Source: Haloferax gibbonsii ATCC 33959
Lineage (GTDB): Archaea > Halobacteriota > Halobacteria > Halobacteriales > Haloferacaceae
Length of the DNA: 64,000 nt
Direction: 5' to 3'
Assembly: GCF_000336775.1 (NCBI RefSeq)
Contig: NZ_AOLJ01000015.1
Coordinates: 140,080 to 204,079 of the forward strand
Part shown: positions 1-7,796 of the stretch, piece by piece
Position numbering within the stretch: the first letter of the stretch is position 1
Layout: each line of letters starts with the position of its first letter
The notes under the pieces: generated by a model
Seen by the model: the letters and a program-made list of their open reading frames with translations, nothing else
What the model was told of the DNA's origin: nothing
The model's database searches: none
Position numbers and translations under genes: made by a program

Positions 1-112
1 GAATCCGCTCCAATCCATACCACACAACAACGAGCGACAGCGAGGGGTCCGCGGTGCTAAATCGGACACTAGCAGTCAAACACCGAAAACAGAAACGCCG
101 CCCGCCGAGCGC

Positions 113-301
113 CTACGCGATGTCGTCGAGCGAGACGGCGCTTCCGCGGTCGACCGTTATCCACGAGGTCGTCAGCTCATCCGACTTCGGGGAAAAAACC
201 GTCAGTTCGGTCGGGTTCTCCGGGTCGTCGTAGATGCATTCGAGGTCGAACACCGGCGCGTCAGCCAACTCGTCGGAACTGTGTGGTGCGGCCGTGCTCA
301 T
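113..301 (-). CDS. DUF7511-type small haloarchaeal protein
   Basis: A 62-residue protein beginning MSTAAPHSSDELADAP. Its C-terminal half (ELTVFSPKSDELTTSWITV followed by DRGSAVSLDDIA) has the pattern I associate with DUF7511, a small haloarchaeal domain of unknown function: an acidic strand, a Tx(S/T)WI core and a terminal VSLD. The ATG overlaps the TGA of the upstream zinc-finger microprotein (ATGA at 298-301 read on the minus strand), so the two are probably translationally coupled. A longer reading with an upstream start would run out of frame through the zinc-finger gene, so I reject it. It has no signal peptide or membrane segment and is probably cytoplasmic. Family assignment is from memory. 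Confidence 0.65.
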   Translation of the reverse strand: MSTAAPHSSDELADAPVFDLECIYDDPENPTELTVFSPKSDELTTSWITVDRGSAVSLDDIA

Positions 302-450
302 CAGATGGATACGTCCGTCTTGCAACTCGCACACAGCGCGTCGGCGACCGCCTCCTTCGGGACGGACGTCCCGCATCGAGGGCACCGCGAACGGGTGCGC
401 GAGTACTCCGTGTACGGTGCAATCCGCGAATTCTCGTTGGATTCGCTCAT
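301..450 (-). CDS. small CPxCG-type zinc-finger microprotein
   Basis: A 49-residue protein with two zinc knuckles, C23-P-R-C26-G and C40-A-S-C43, the signature of the abundant haloarchaeal 'small CPxCG-related zinc finger' proteins. The start MSESNENS is chosen because the N-terminal extension available upstream is not protein-like and lies in AT-rich DNA. Its TGA overlaps the ATG of the DUF7511-type gene by the ATGA arrangement. Such microproteins are thought to act as small regulators or protein-interaction modules, but nothing here shows a target. The AT-rich segment at about 470-520 upstream probably carries the promoter; no single TATA box stands out. Confidence 0.65.
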   Translation of the reverse strand: MSESNENSRIAPYTEYSRTRSRCPRCGTSVPKEAVADALCASCKTDVSI

Positions 451-534
451 ACACGACCAAATAGGACACGAGTACAAGAAGTTTTGGATATTACGAGTAT
501 AATTACCCAAATTCGAACTCGTATGTAACGACAA

Positions 535-950
535 TTCTGATTGTATTGCCCACTCCTCAACGTCGAGAGGAAAATCGGTACCCGGGTGGGAAGTCGGGTG
601 TGGCTACTCGAACGACACGCGGAACAGCCAGCGATTCGACACCGTTCCGTTTTCGAAACGCTCAGCCGACCCCGTCTCTCAAACTGTCAAGAACTTCGAA
701 TAAACGAGAAGCTACCACGTTAGCTTCGGCGACCGACTCGCTTTTCTGACAGTTAAATCGTAGCGTCTCGCGTGAAACATCGTGTTTCGCGAACTGTTGC
801 AGAAAAACTAGTCAACAAGCCCCCAGTATCGAAATCAGAGACAGACTAACCGCCTATACCATCAGGTAAGTTGACAGCCGTCACGCGAAACTATTGAAAC
901 TATCTCGTCAGCTTTTGCCCGCGGCGTCGGTAGATTGTCATCGCAGACAC
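535..950. other. non-coding interval with nested inverted repeats
   Basis: About 415 bp without a convincing gene; the short open frames lack haloarchaeal amino-acid bias. It is AT-richer than the coding DNA. It holds an outer inverted repeat (682-693 with 744-754), an inner perfect 7-bp hairpin (708-714 with 721-727), a 5-bp hairpin with TCG loop (648-660) and a hairpin GAAACA-TCG-TGTTTC (774-788). The right part contains the promoter of the secreted protein that starts at 951 (pyrimidine-rich GCTTTTG at about 911-917). It could be a non-coding RNA, the decayed end of a mobile element, or only terminator plus promoter. Confidence 0.4.
682..754. repeat. nested inverted repeat
   Basis: The left arm AACTGTCAAGAA (682-693) matches the reverse complement of the right arm TTCTGACAGTT (744-754) with one extra base. 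Inside, GAAGCTA (708-714) and TAGCTTC (721-727) form a perfect 7-bp stem with a 6-nt loop. Two concentric stems in 73 bp suggest a structured transcript or a small palindromic element. No gene overlaps it. Confidence 0.5.
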
Positions 951-2465
951 ATGAGCACACGAACACGTATCGCCGGCGTTCTCGTCGTCGTCGCCCTCGT
1001 CGCGGCGGCGGCGACGGGGACCGGTTTGGCGGCGTCCGACGGCGTACAGTCGGTCGCCCAGCCGAACGCGCCGGCGGTCGACACACGGCAGGCACAGGTA
1101 CAGCAACAGACACAGACGCAGATGCAGGCGGAGTACTGCACGTATCCGAACAACGCGACCTACGACTCGTTCGCGGTGAGCAACCTCTCCGCGCCGTCCG
1201 GCGTCGAAGCCGGTGAGCCGGTGACGGTGTCGGCGGACATCACCAACCCGAACGACGTGCCGATGATTCAGTGCGTCGAGTTCCGGCTCGAGGGCGACGT
1301 GGTCGTCCGAACCGGCTGGGCGCTGAACCCGAACGAGACGGAGACCATCGCGTTCGAGGTCAACACGACGGGCCTCGAAGACGGGACGTACATCCACGGC
1401 ATCGAGACGCGCGACTTCGGCGAACTGACGACGCTCACCGTGGGCGAACAACCTGAGCCCGAACCCGAGGAGCCGACCGCGTCGCTCCAGTTCGACGACC
1501 AGGAGTCCGACGGGAGTAGCGTGACCGTCGCGAGCGCGAACCTCTCTGACGGCGGCTACATCGCTATCCTCGACGAGAACGGCTCGGTCGTCGGTGCGAC
1601 CGACTACCTCGAACCCGGCGAGCAGGAGAACGTCTCCGTGCCGCTCCTCGAATCGCTCAACGAGAGTGCCACGCTGACTGCACAGGCGCACCTCGATACC
1701 AACGACAACCAGACGCTCGACTTCCTCACGTCCAACGGGACCGAGGACGGCCCGTACACGGTCAACGGGACGCCCGTCACCGACGACGCTGACGTGACCG
1801 TCGGCGAGGAGCCGACCACCGAAGAACCGACGACCGAAGAGCCAACGACTGAGGAACCGACCACCGAAGAGCCAACTACGGAAGAGCCAACGACTGAGGA
1901 ACCGACCACCGACGAACCGACCGAAGAACCGACAGCGACCGTCGAGTTCGAAGACCAGAACTCCGACGGGGCCACCGTGACCGTCGCGAGCGCGACCCTC
2001 TCTGAGGGCGGCTTCGTCGTGATTCACAACGAGAGCGGCGACGTCGTCGGGATATCGAACTACATCGAAGAGAGCGACAGTAACATCCGAATCTTCCTCA
2101 CCGAGTCGCTGAGCGAGAGCGCCACCCTGACCGCCATGGCGCATCTGGATACGAACAACAACCAACAGCTCGATTTCCTCTCGTCCGACGGCGCTGAGGA
2201 CGGCCCGTACACGATGGACGGGTCGCCCATCACCGACGACGCGGAGATAACCGTCGGTGGCGAGCCGACGACTGAGGAACCAACGACCGAGGAGCCAACT
2301 ACGGAAGAACCGACGACTGAGGAACCAACGACCGAAGAACCAACGACTGAAGAACCAACGACTGAGGAACCGACGACAGAGGAGCCAACGACTGAAGAAC
2401 CGACCAACGAGACGGAGACTCCGCCGCCGACCGAGACGCCCATCGACAACGGAACGGAGAACTGA
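951..2465 (+). CDS. secreted protein with two DUF7282-like domains and EEPTT repeats
   Basis: 504 residues starting MSTRTRIAGVL at an ATG; the in-frame extension back to 894 (TTG) would bury the signal peptide. Residues about 4-30 are a Sec signal (R-R then an Ala/Val-rich core). Residues about 55-165 look like a CARDB-type beta-sandwich. Two homologous domains at about 176-285 and 330-435 share motifs such as SDG..VTVASA and LDTN..LDFL..G.EDGPY, matching the haloarchaeal DUF7282 family as I remember it. Each is followed by a low-complexity EEPTT linker (about 286-325 and 438-487), probably O-glycosylated. The protein ends in PPPTETPIDNGTEN with no PGF-type anchor or C-terminal membrane helix, so it may be released or non-covalently wall-bound. 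The function is unknown. Confidence 0.8.
   Translation: MSTRTRIAGVLVVVALVAAAATGTGLAASDGVQSVAQPNAPAVDTRQAQVQQQTQTQMQAEYCTYPNNATYDSFAVSNLSAPSGVEAGEPVTVSADITNPNDVPMIQCVEFRLEGDVVVRTGWALNPNETETIAFEVNTTGLEDGTYIHGIETRDFGELTTLTVGEQPEPEPEEPTASLQFDDQESDGSSVTVASANLSDGGYIAILDENGSVVGATDYLEPGEQENVSVPLLESLNESATLTAQAHLDTNDNQTLDFLTSNGTEDGPYTVNGTPVTDDADVTVGEEPTTEEPTTEEPTTEEPTTEEPTTEEPTTEEPTTDEPTEEPTATVEFEDQNSDGATVTVASATLSEGGFVVIHNESGDVVGISNYIEESDSNIRIFLTESLSESATLTAMAHLDTNNNQQLDFLSSDGAEDGPYTMDGSPITDDAEITVGGEPTTEEPTTEEPTTEEPTTEEPTTEEPTTEEPTTEEPTTEEPTTEEPTNETETPPPTETPIDNGTEN
1810..2408 (+). repeat. two tracts of 15-nt tandem repeats encoding EEPTT
   Basis: Two microsatellite-like tracts (about 1810-1932 and 2262-2408) repeat a 15-nt unit coding Glu-Glu-Pro-Thr-Thr with synonymous variation among units. 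They are the linkers after each DUF7282-like domain. Tracts of this kind often change copy number by slippage or recombination, so length could differ between strains. Confidence 0.75.
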
Positions 2466-2504
2466 GACGACGACCGCCGGCCGACCCGGTCCCACCGCCG
2501 AGTC

Positions 2505-2521
2505 GGCTCGAACTATTTTTC
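2505..2521 (+). terminator. T-run after the secreted-protein gene
   Basis: A short oligo-T tract (ACTATTTTTCACG) lies about 45 nt past the stop of the gene ending at 2465, in the gap before the convergent membrane-protein gene. Archaeal termination commonly uses such T-runs without a strong hairpin. Confidence 0.4.
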
Positions 2522-2549
2522 ACGACGACCGCCGACCGACCGGCCGCAG

Positions 2550-2921
2550 TCACCGACCGAGCGCCGCGAGCAGACCGTCGGGAACGGTGAGGAAGCCGAA
2601 CCAGACCAACAGGACCACGAGCGCAGTGTAACCGATAGAGATGGCGAAGTCCTTGGCGAATCGTCGGGTCGTGTACGGATGCGATTCGGCGGACACCGCG
2701 TCGACAGCGCCCTTGTGGAGCAGGACGAAGCCGACCACGTTCGTCAGCCAGTAGCCGGCGACGACGCCCGGGAGGAACCAGCTTCTGGAGACGAGGCTCA
2801 CCGCGACGCCGAACGCGTAGGCCAGCGGGAGGTTGACCACGAGGTCGTTCCACCACGAAAGCGGGGACAGAACGAACCCGATAGCCGCCAAGATTCCGCC
2901 TTTCACGCGCCGGCGTTCCAT
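2550..2921 (-). CDS. small integral membrane protein, unknown function
   Basis: 123 residues beginning MERRRVKGGILAAIG, with three or four hydrophobic segments (about 8-45, 50-75 and 95-118), basic residues before the first and none after the last. The start is fixed by a TATA-like ACAATACTATTG box (2944-2956) about 25-30 nt upstream, typical of a leaderless transcript. The reading frame extends further upstream but that part is Arg/His-rich and not protein-like. There is no family I recognise. It runs in the same direction as the HAD gene 80 bp upstream but has its own promoter. Confidence 0.65.
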   Translation of the reverse strand: MERRRVKGGILAAIGFVLSPLSWWNDLVVNLPLAYAFGVAVSLVSRSWFLPGVVAGYWLTNVVGFVLLHKGAVDAVSAESHPYTTRRFAKDFAISIGYTALVVLLVWFGFLTVPDGLLAALGR

Positions 2922-3001
2922 CCAACTAGATGAACGGCCAGCGACAATAGTATTGTGAGCATCCGGCGCGCAGTTCCCGCGAGCGGGTGCGAGCCGCGGG
3001 G

Positions 3002-3706
3002 TCAGTCCGCCGTCCCGCTTTCGTCGCCGACGAGCGTGTCGACGAGCGCCGTGAGGTCGGAGACAGAGAGGTCGGGCTCCGGTCCGAACGGTTCCCACGG
3101 CGAGTCCTTCCGGTCGACCCAGACGCCCTGCATCCCGGCGTGTTGGGCCCCCATCACGTCGAACCAGCCGGCGGTCGCGTGGGCGATTTCGTCGATTGGC
3201 GTCCCGGTGCGGGCGGCCGCGTGGCGGTAGAGTTCCGCGTCGGGTTTGAACACCCCGACCTCGTCGGCGCTGACGACCCCGTCGAGGAGGTCGCGGATGT
3301 CGGCGTGGTCGACCATCGAGTCGAGCATCTCCGGGTTCCCGTTCGAGACGACGTAGCAGTCGTAGCCGGCGTCGCGGAGGCGGCCGACCGCGTCGCGCAC
3401 GTCGTCGAACACGTCGAGTTCGTGGTAGACCGAGAGAATCTCGTCGCGCTCGGTCGCCGAGACCGACGCGCCGTGGGCCTCCAGCGCGTACTGGAGCGCC
3501 GCGCGGTTGACCTCGTAGAAGGGCTCGTACTCGTCGATGTGGTTGCCGACGAAGGTGTATTCGAGCGACCGCGACCGCCAGAGCTTCGAGACGGGTTCGG
3601 GGTCGTCGACGCGCTCGGCGAGCGCCTTCTCGGCGGCGTCGACGTCCACGAGGGTGCTGTACGAGTCGAACGTGACCGTCGAGACGCGGTCCGGGTCGAA
3701 CGACAT
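3002..3706 (-). CDS. HAD-superfamily hydrolase, type II haloacid dehalogenase-like
   Basis: 234 residues. HAD motif I is present as FDSYSTLVD with nucleophile D14, motif II as VVSNGN with S121, motif III lysine in GVFKPD (K154), and motif IV as AGWFDVMGA with D183. The cap domain inserted after motif I (about residues 20-100) and the ATAGWFDVMGA signature resemble L-2-haloacid dehalogenases; in that family the Asp nucleophile displaces halide from 2-haloalkanoic acids. The second acidic residue two positions after D14 is absent, as expected for dehalogenases and unlike phosphatases. The true substrate is uncertain because many haloarchaeal members are annotated by similarity only. A TTAAC box about 27 nt upstream of the ATG supports the start. 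Confidence 0.75.
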   Translation of the reverse strand: MSFDPDRVSTVTFDSYSTLVDVDAAEKALAERVDDPEPVSKLWRSRSLEYTFVGNHIDEYEPFYEVNRAALQYALEAHGASVSATERDEILSVYHELDVFDDVRDAVGRLRDAGYDCYVVSNGNPEMLDSMVDHADIRDLLDGVVSADEVGVFKPDAELYRHAAARTGTPIDEIAHATAGWFDVMGAQHAGMQGVWVDRKDSPWEPFGPEPDLSVSDLTALVDTLVGDESGTAD

Positions 3707-3761
3707 GCGCGACCCTACGTCGACGCGGGTGTTAACGATGCGGCGGTCGTGCGAACCCGGC

Positions 3762-3772
3762 GGGAAAAAAGA
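3762..3772 (-). terminator. T6 terminator of the pilus operon
   Basis: On the minus strand the sequence reads GGTCTTTTTTCCCG about 55 nt beyond the stop codon of the last pilin-like gene (3827). The uninterrupted T-run is a plausible archaeal terminator for the pilB-pilC operon. Confidence 0.45.
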
Positions 3773-3826
3773 CCGAAGAATGGGGTTGGCGCTCCTGACG
3801 AGCGCGGCGGGAGGGAAGCGGCCTAC

Positions 3827-5617
3827 TCAGTCGTCCTCCCAGAGGGTCACGAGGACGACCACGTCCTGCATGTCGAAGGCGTTGCTCCGCGTGTTCGTCG
3901 TGCCGAGTTCGAACAGGAAGATGGCCTGGTTGCTGTCGAGCGCCATCGTCTCCCCGTCGTCGCTGATGTAGGGGGCGACGAACTCGGCGGCGTCGTCCTG
4001 TCCGTTGTAGCCCTTTATCTCCGGGACCGGGTCGCCGTCGCGGAGGACCGCGACCTGTCGGTGGTCGACAGACGAGTCGGCCGTGACGTAGCCGTCGGCG
4101 GCGGCGACGATGGAGAGGGCGTCGCCGGCGTCGCCCGCCACGCTGAACGAGTGCGACACGCCGTCGTTCACGTTGTCCCAGTCGGCCGGGTTGTGCGACG
4201 CGCCGTCGACGACGAAGGTGACGGAGACGGGCACGTCGTACCACCCGTTCTTGATGGCGCTGCCGAGCAGTTCGAACTCGCCAGTGAAGTCGTCGGAGGG
4301 GACGACCTCGCCGTCGTCGATGGTGAAGTCATCCTCGGGCTCCGGCGTCGGGGTCGGCGTGGGTGTTGGCGTTGGTGACGGCGTCGGCGTTGGAGTTGGC
4401 GTCGGGGTCGGGGTCGGCGTCGAGGTGACGACGTTTCTGACCTCGTAGGTCTCGCCCATCCCGCGGACTTCCAGCGGGAAGGTGACGGTCGCGCCGGGGC
4501 CGGACGCCCCGTCGAGGGTGACGGTGACCGTGTCGTGTTCGATTTCGGTCACGCCGTCGGGCGCGGTGTACGTGAAGCTCGCGCGGCCCGACTCGTCGGT
4601 GACGGCGGTCGCCCCGTCGGTGGGGGCGACGGTGCCGCCGAGCGAGGTCGGCGATGCGACGGTCAGCGTCGCGCCCGCGGCGGGCGCGCCGTACCGGTCG
4701 AACGCGCGGACGACGAGCGTCTCGCGGCCGCCGGAGGGGACCGCGGCGTCCTCGCCTTCGACCGCGATGGCGTAGGCGGCGGGGTCGGGTTCGACGGCCT
4801 CGCCGACGCCGAGGCGAGCGACGCGGAAGTCGTAGCGGACGCCCGCGTCGAGTTCGATAGTGACGACCGCGTGGTCGCCGCTGGAGACGTAGGAGACGAC
4901 CCGCGCGTGGGGCTCCTCGGCCATGAGGTCGACCCACGCGTCCTCGGAGAGGTAGGTCGGCACCGAGATGTGAACCGGGTCGGTGGCGCTGTAGACCGGC
5001 AGCGACTCGGTTCGGACGGAGACGGGCGCGAGCGCCACGGTGTCGCCCGCGGTCGTGTGGCCGTCGAGGTCGCCTTCGAAGAAGACGAGCGTGACGGTCG
5101 TGCCGCGGACGAGCGACTGGCGGTGGACGACGGGGGTGCCGTCGGTTTCGAGGTACGAGACGCCGCTTTCGAGCACCATCCGGGCCTCGTCGCGCTCGGC
5201 GTAGTCGGGTTCGTAGACGATGGCCCCGGTCGCGTAGGTGTGCGTCGAGCCGTTCCAGAAGACCCGCTCGGGGCCGACCGCGGAGACGCCCGTGACGGTC
5301 ACGGCGTCCGCGCCGGCGACCCGGAACGTCCCGACGCTGTCGGGCGGTGAGACCACGAGGTAGCGCTCGGGGTACGACACGTCGGAGTCGACCGCGACGC
5401 GGCTGCCGGCGTCGACGCCGGAGGCGCGGAACACCTGCGAGTCGAGCGACGCGAGGTCGGTCGAGACGCTGGCGCTGTGGTCGGCTTCGTCGCCGGCGGT
5501 CCAGACGGGCGTGCCCGCGAGTTGGACCATGGCGATGACCGACACGACGAGGCCGAACGCGAAGACGAGCCCGAGGATTTCGGACACGCCGCGGGAGTCG
5601 AGAGAGAGGCGAGACAC
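3827..5617 (-). CDS. large type IV pilin-like surface protein with Ig domain and TP-repeat linker
   Basis: 596 residues from a GTG start only 3 nt after the upstream pilin-like gene, last of a four-gene operon with pilB and pilC. The N-terminus (D-S-R-G-V-S-E-I-L-G then a hydrophobic stretch to about residue 32) looks like a pilin or pseudopilin signal helix. Residues about 35-285 are a beta-rich domain shared with the upstream gene product. Residues about 285-385 form a bacterial-Ig-like (Big_1) module. A TPTPTP linker (about 395-425) follows, then a C-terminal domain (about 440-596) that looks like a self-contained binding module. It is probably assembled or displayed by the adjacent PilB/PilC machine. 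It is far larger than ordinary haloarchaeal pilins (about 150 residues), so it could be a tip adhesin or minor pilin. Confidence 0.75.
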   Translation of the reverse strand: MSRLSLDSRGVSEILGLVFAFGLVVSVIAMVQLAGTPVWTAGDEADHSASVSTDLASLDSQVFRASGVDAGSRVAVDSDVSYPERYLVVSPPDSVGTFRVAGADAVTVTGVSAVGPERVFWNGSTHTYATGAIVYEPDYAERDEARMVLESGVSYLETDGTPVVHRQSLVRGTTVTLVFFEGDLDGHTTAGDTVALAPVSVRTESLPVYSATDPVHISVPTYLSEDAWVDLMAEEPHARVVSYVSSGDHAVVTIELDAGVRYDFRVARLGVGEAVEPDPAAYAIAVEGEDAAVPSGGRETLVVRAFDRYGAPAAGATLTVASPTSLGGTVAPTDGATAVTDESGRASFTYTAPDGVTEIEHDTVTVTLDGASGPGATVTFPLEVRGMGETYEVRNVVTSTPTPTPTPTPTPTPSPTPTPTPTPTPEPEDDFTIDDGEVVPSDDFTGEFELLGSAIKNGWYDVPVSVTFVVDGASHNPADWDNVNDGVSHSFSVAGDAGDALSIVAAADGYVTADSSVDHRQVAVLRDGDPVPEIKGYNGQDDAAEFVAPYISDDGETMALDSNQAIFLFELGTTNTRSNAFDMQDVVVLVTLWEDD

Positions 5618-5620
5618 GGC

Positions 5621-7792
5621 TCAGACCTCCACGTCGGGCGCGTTCAGTTCGGGCGAGTCCTCGTCCTCGATGGCGGAGTCGGGCAGGTAGATGCGGGTCG
5701 CCGCGGTGATGACCACGTCGTCTTCGGCGGAGATGGCGGCCTCGCGGCCGCTGACCATGCCGCTGTCGGAGGTTATCTCCACGTCCGTCTTCGCCGAGGC
5801 GATGTTCGCGCCGACGACGAAGATGTTGCCCTCGGCGTCGACGAGGATGTCGCCGTCGCCGAGCATGACCACGCCGTTGAGGTTGACGCCGCCGCGGGCG
5901 GAGTCGATTTCGAGGTCGGCGTTGTCCTTGACGCCCGAGAGGCCGGCCCCGGCGAGGTCGACGCCGTCCGCGCCGTCGATGCGGACGTCGCCCTTGCCGC
6001 TGATGTCGGCGCTCCGGGCGCTGACGAAGCCGTTCGTCGAGGTGACCGAGAGGAGGTTGCGGTCCTGCGTGAGCGTCACCCCGGCGTTGTCGAGGTCGAT
6101 GTCGCCGCCGGCCTCGATGGTGAGGTCGGCGTTGCTGCCCTGCGTGACCGACGCGCCGGAGAGGTCGATTTCGTCTCCCGCGGTCACGTCGATGTTCTTG
6201 CCCGAGACCGAGGTGACGCTCACGCCGACCGCGGCCAGAGAGCCGCTTCCGGCGTCGATGTCGATTCGGCTGTTCGAGCCGGTCGCGACGACGTCGACGT
6301 GGAGCGAGACCCCGTCGCCCGCGAGGGTGATGTCCTCGTCGGAGACGATGGTTCGGACGCTCGGCGGGACGACGAGCCGGTCGGAGCCGGCGTCGTAGAC
6401 GATGTCGCCGCCCGTGCCGGTGTTGTTGACGCGGTAGTCCGCGCCGTCGAACTCGCCGTTGCCGTCCACGTCAGCGTAGACGAAGCCGGGGTCGCCGATG
6501 GCGGCCACGAGCCCGCGGAGCGGGTCGGTGACGCCGCCCTCGCGGAGCTGCACGTCGAAGGTCACGCGGTCGACGTTCGCGCCCGCGGAGTCCTCGACGA
6601 CCACGTCGAACTCGTCGGAGACGACGCCGTCGACGCTGCTCGTCGCGGTGTAGACGAACGTCGCGCGGCCGTCGCCGTCGGTGACGGTCGAGATGGTGCC
6701 GGTGTCGCGCGCGACGATGCGCCCGCTCTCGGCGGTCAGGCCGGGGCTGGCCTTGACGACCGCGTTGGGGACGGGGTTGTTCTGCGCGTCGCGGACCTCG
6801 ACGACGGCCCGGTGGGTCGCACCGGGCGGGACGACGGCGTTGTCGCCCGCGACGTCGACGATGTAGGCGGGTTCTTGGAGCGCGCCGGGGGTGTCGATGC
6901 CGACCCGCGAGAGCCGCAGGTCGTACGTCTTGCCGGGCGCGAGTTCGACCGTCAGGGTGTTGTAGTCGGCTCCGGTCGCGTAGGCGATAGAGCGGACGTT
7001 GGGTTCGTCGGCCAGCAGGTCGCGCCACGCGTCTTCGGAGAGCCGAGTGGGGACCGAGATGGTGATGGGCGTGCCCGCGTCGGTGACCGTGATGTAGTCG
7101 GTGCCGGCGCTCAGGGGGACGACGCTGAAGGTCGCCGCCTCGCCCGTCGCGGTGTCGATGTCGCCTTCGAGGAAGACGAGAGACACCTTGGTCCCGTCGA
7201 CGAGCGACTGGGTCGCGCCGACCTCGCCGCCGCCGTAGGCGGTGTACTGCGCGGTCCCCTCGTGGACGAGCGAGGGTTCGCTCTGGAGGTACCGGTAGTC
7301 GGGTCGGTAGACGAACTGCTGGGTGTCGAACGCGTGTTCGGAGCCGTCCCAGTAGGTGCCGGTCTCGCCGGTCGCGACCGCGCCGGAGATGCGGGCCGTC
7401 GCGGGGTCGGTCGTCCGGAGGCTGCCGGAGCCGGCGGCGGGCGAGACGAACAGCGCGCGGGTCGGGTAGTCGACGCCGGCGTCGAGGGTCGCGCGGGTCT
7501 GCCGGCCGTCGACGGCCTTGGCGACGCTCTCGTCGAACGCGGCGAAGTCGGTCTCGGCCGCGGTGAGGTGTTCGAATTCGGTCTGTTGGTTCCACGCGGG
7601 GACCGCCGAAACCTGCACCATCGCGACGAGCGAGACGACGAGCGCGAACGCGAGCATCGTGCCGAGGATGGCCGAGGCTCCGCGGCGGTCACCGCGGAGG
7701 TGCGAGCCGCGGCGGGCCTCGCCCGCGACGAACCCGCGCAGTACGTGCCTGAGGGGCGATTGCGTGTGTTGGTTGGGAGTGTTGTGAGTCAT
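5621..7792 (-). CDS. large pilin-like protein with Ig, calcium-loop and beta-helix-like regions
   Basis: 723 residues. A hydrophobic pilin-type helix (about 39-64) follows a basic, Gly/Arg-rich leader; the start may be internal, since residues 1-37 are longer than a usual prepilin leader. Residues about 65-325 are homologous to the downstream protein, including the PxxLSEDAWxxLxAxEP motif. A Big_1-like Ig domain (about 325-425) follows, then an EF-hand/dockerin-like loop D-V-D-G-N-G-E-F-D-G-A-D (about 438-450). From about 465 to 700 it has repeating short strands with Asp/Gly turns (for example DLTIEAGGDIDLDNAG), typical of a right-handed parallel beta-helix. It ends 3 nt before the next pilin-like gene and starts 4 nt after the pilC stop. 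It is likely exported and anchored by the pilin helix. Confidence 0.75.
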   Translation of the reverse strand: MTHNTPNQHTQSPLRHVLRGFVAGEARRGSHLRGDRRGASAILGTMLAFALVVSLVAMVQVSAVPAWNQQTEFEHLTAAETDFAAFDESVAKAVDGRQTRATLDAGVDYPTRALFVSPAAGSGSLRTTDPATARISGAVATGETGTYWDGSEHAFDTQQFVYRPDYRYLQSEPSLVHEGTAQYTAYGGGEVGATQSLVDGTKVSLVFLEGDIDTATGEAATFSVVPLSAGTDYITVTDAGTPITISVPTRLSEDAWRDLLADEPNVRSIAYATGADYNTLTVELAPGKTYDLRLSRVGIDTPGALQEPAYIVDVAGDNAVVPPGATHRAVVEVRDAQNNPVPNAVVKASPGLTAESGRIVARDTGTISTVTDGDGRATFVYTATSSVDGVVSDEFDVVVEDSAGANVDRVTFDVQLREGGVTDPLRGLVAAIGDPGFVYADVDGNGEFDGADYRVNNTGTGGDIVYDAGSDRLVVPPSVRTIVSDEDITLAGDGVSLHVDVVATGSNSRIDIDAGSGSLAAVGVSVTSVSGKNIDVTAGDEIDLSGASVTQGSNADLTIEAGGDIDLDNAGVTLTQDRNLLSVTSTNGFVSARSADISGKGDVRIDGADGVDLAGAGLSGVKDNADLEIDSARGGVNLNGVVMLGDGDILVDAEGNIFVVGANIASAKTDVEITSDSGMVSGREAAISAEDDVVITAATRIYLPDSAIEDEDSPELNAPDVEV

Positions 7793-7796
7793 GGCC

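Noticed and set aside
301..534. 77-residue form of the zinc-finger microprotein
   Set aside because: The extra 28 residues are encoded by AT-rich promoter-like DNA and do not resemble haloarchaeal protein.
1810..2408. CRISPR or IS-related repeats
   Set aside because: 15-nt units in frame with a Thr/Pro/Glu-rich linker; no spacers or transposase.
900..2495. Long open frame antisense to the secreted protein
   Set aside because: It is the mirror of a GC-rich coding strand; its Arg/Val-rich composition follows from the antisense of the EEPTT repeats and it has no start signal.
4340..4425. Simple-sequence repeat as a regulatory element
   Set aside because: It codes the Thr-Pro linker of the pilin-like protein and stays in frame.
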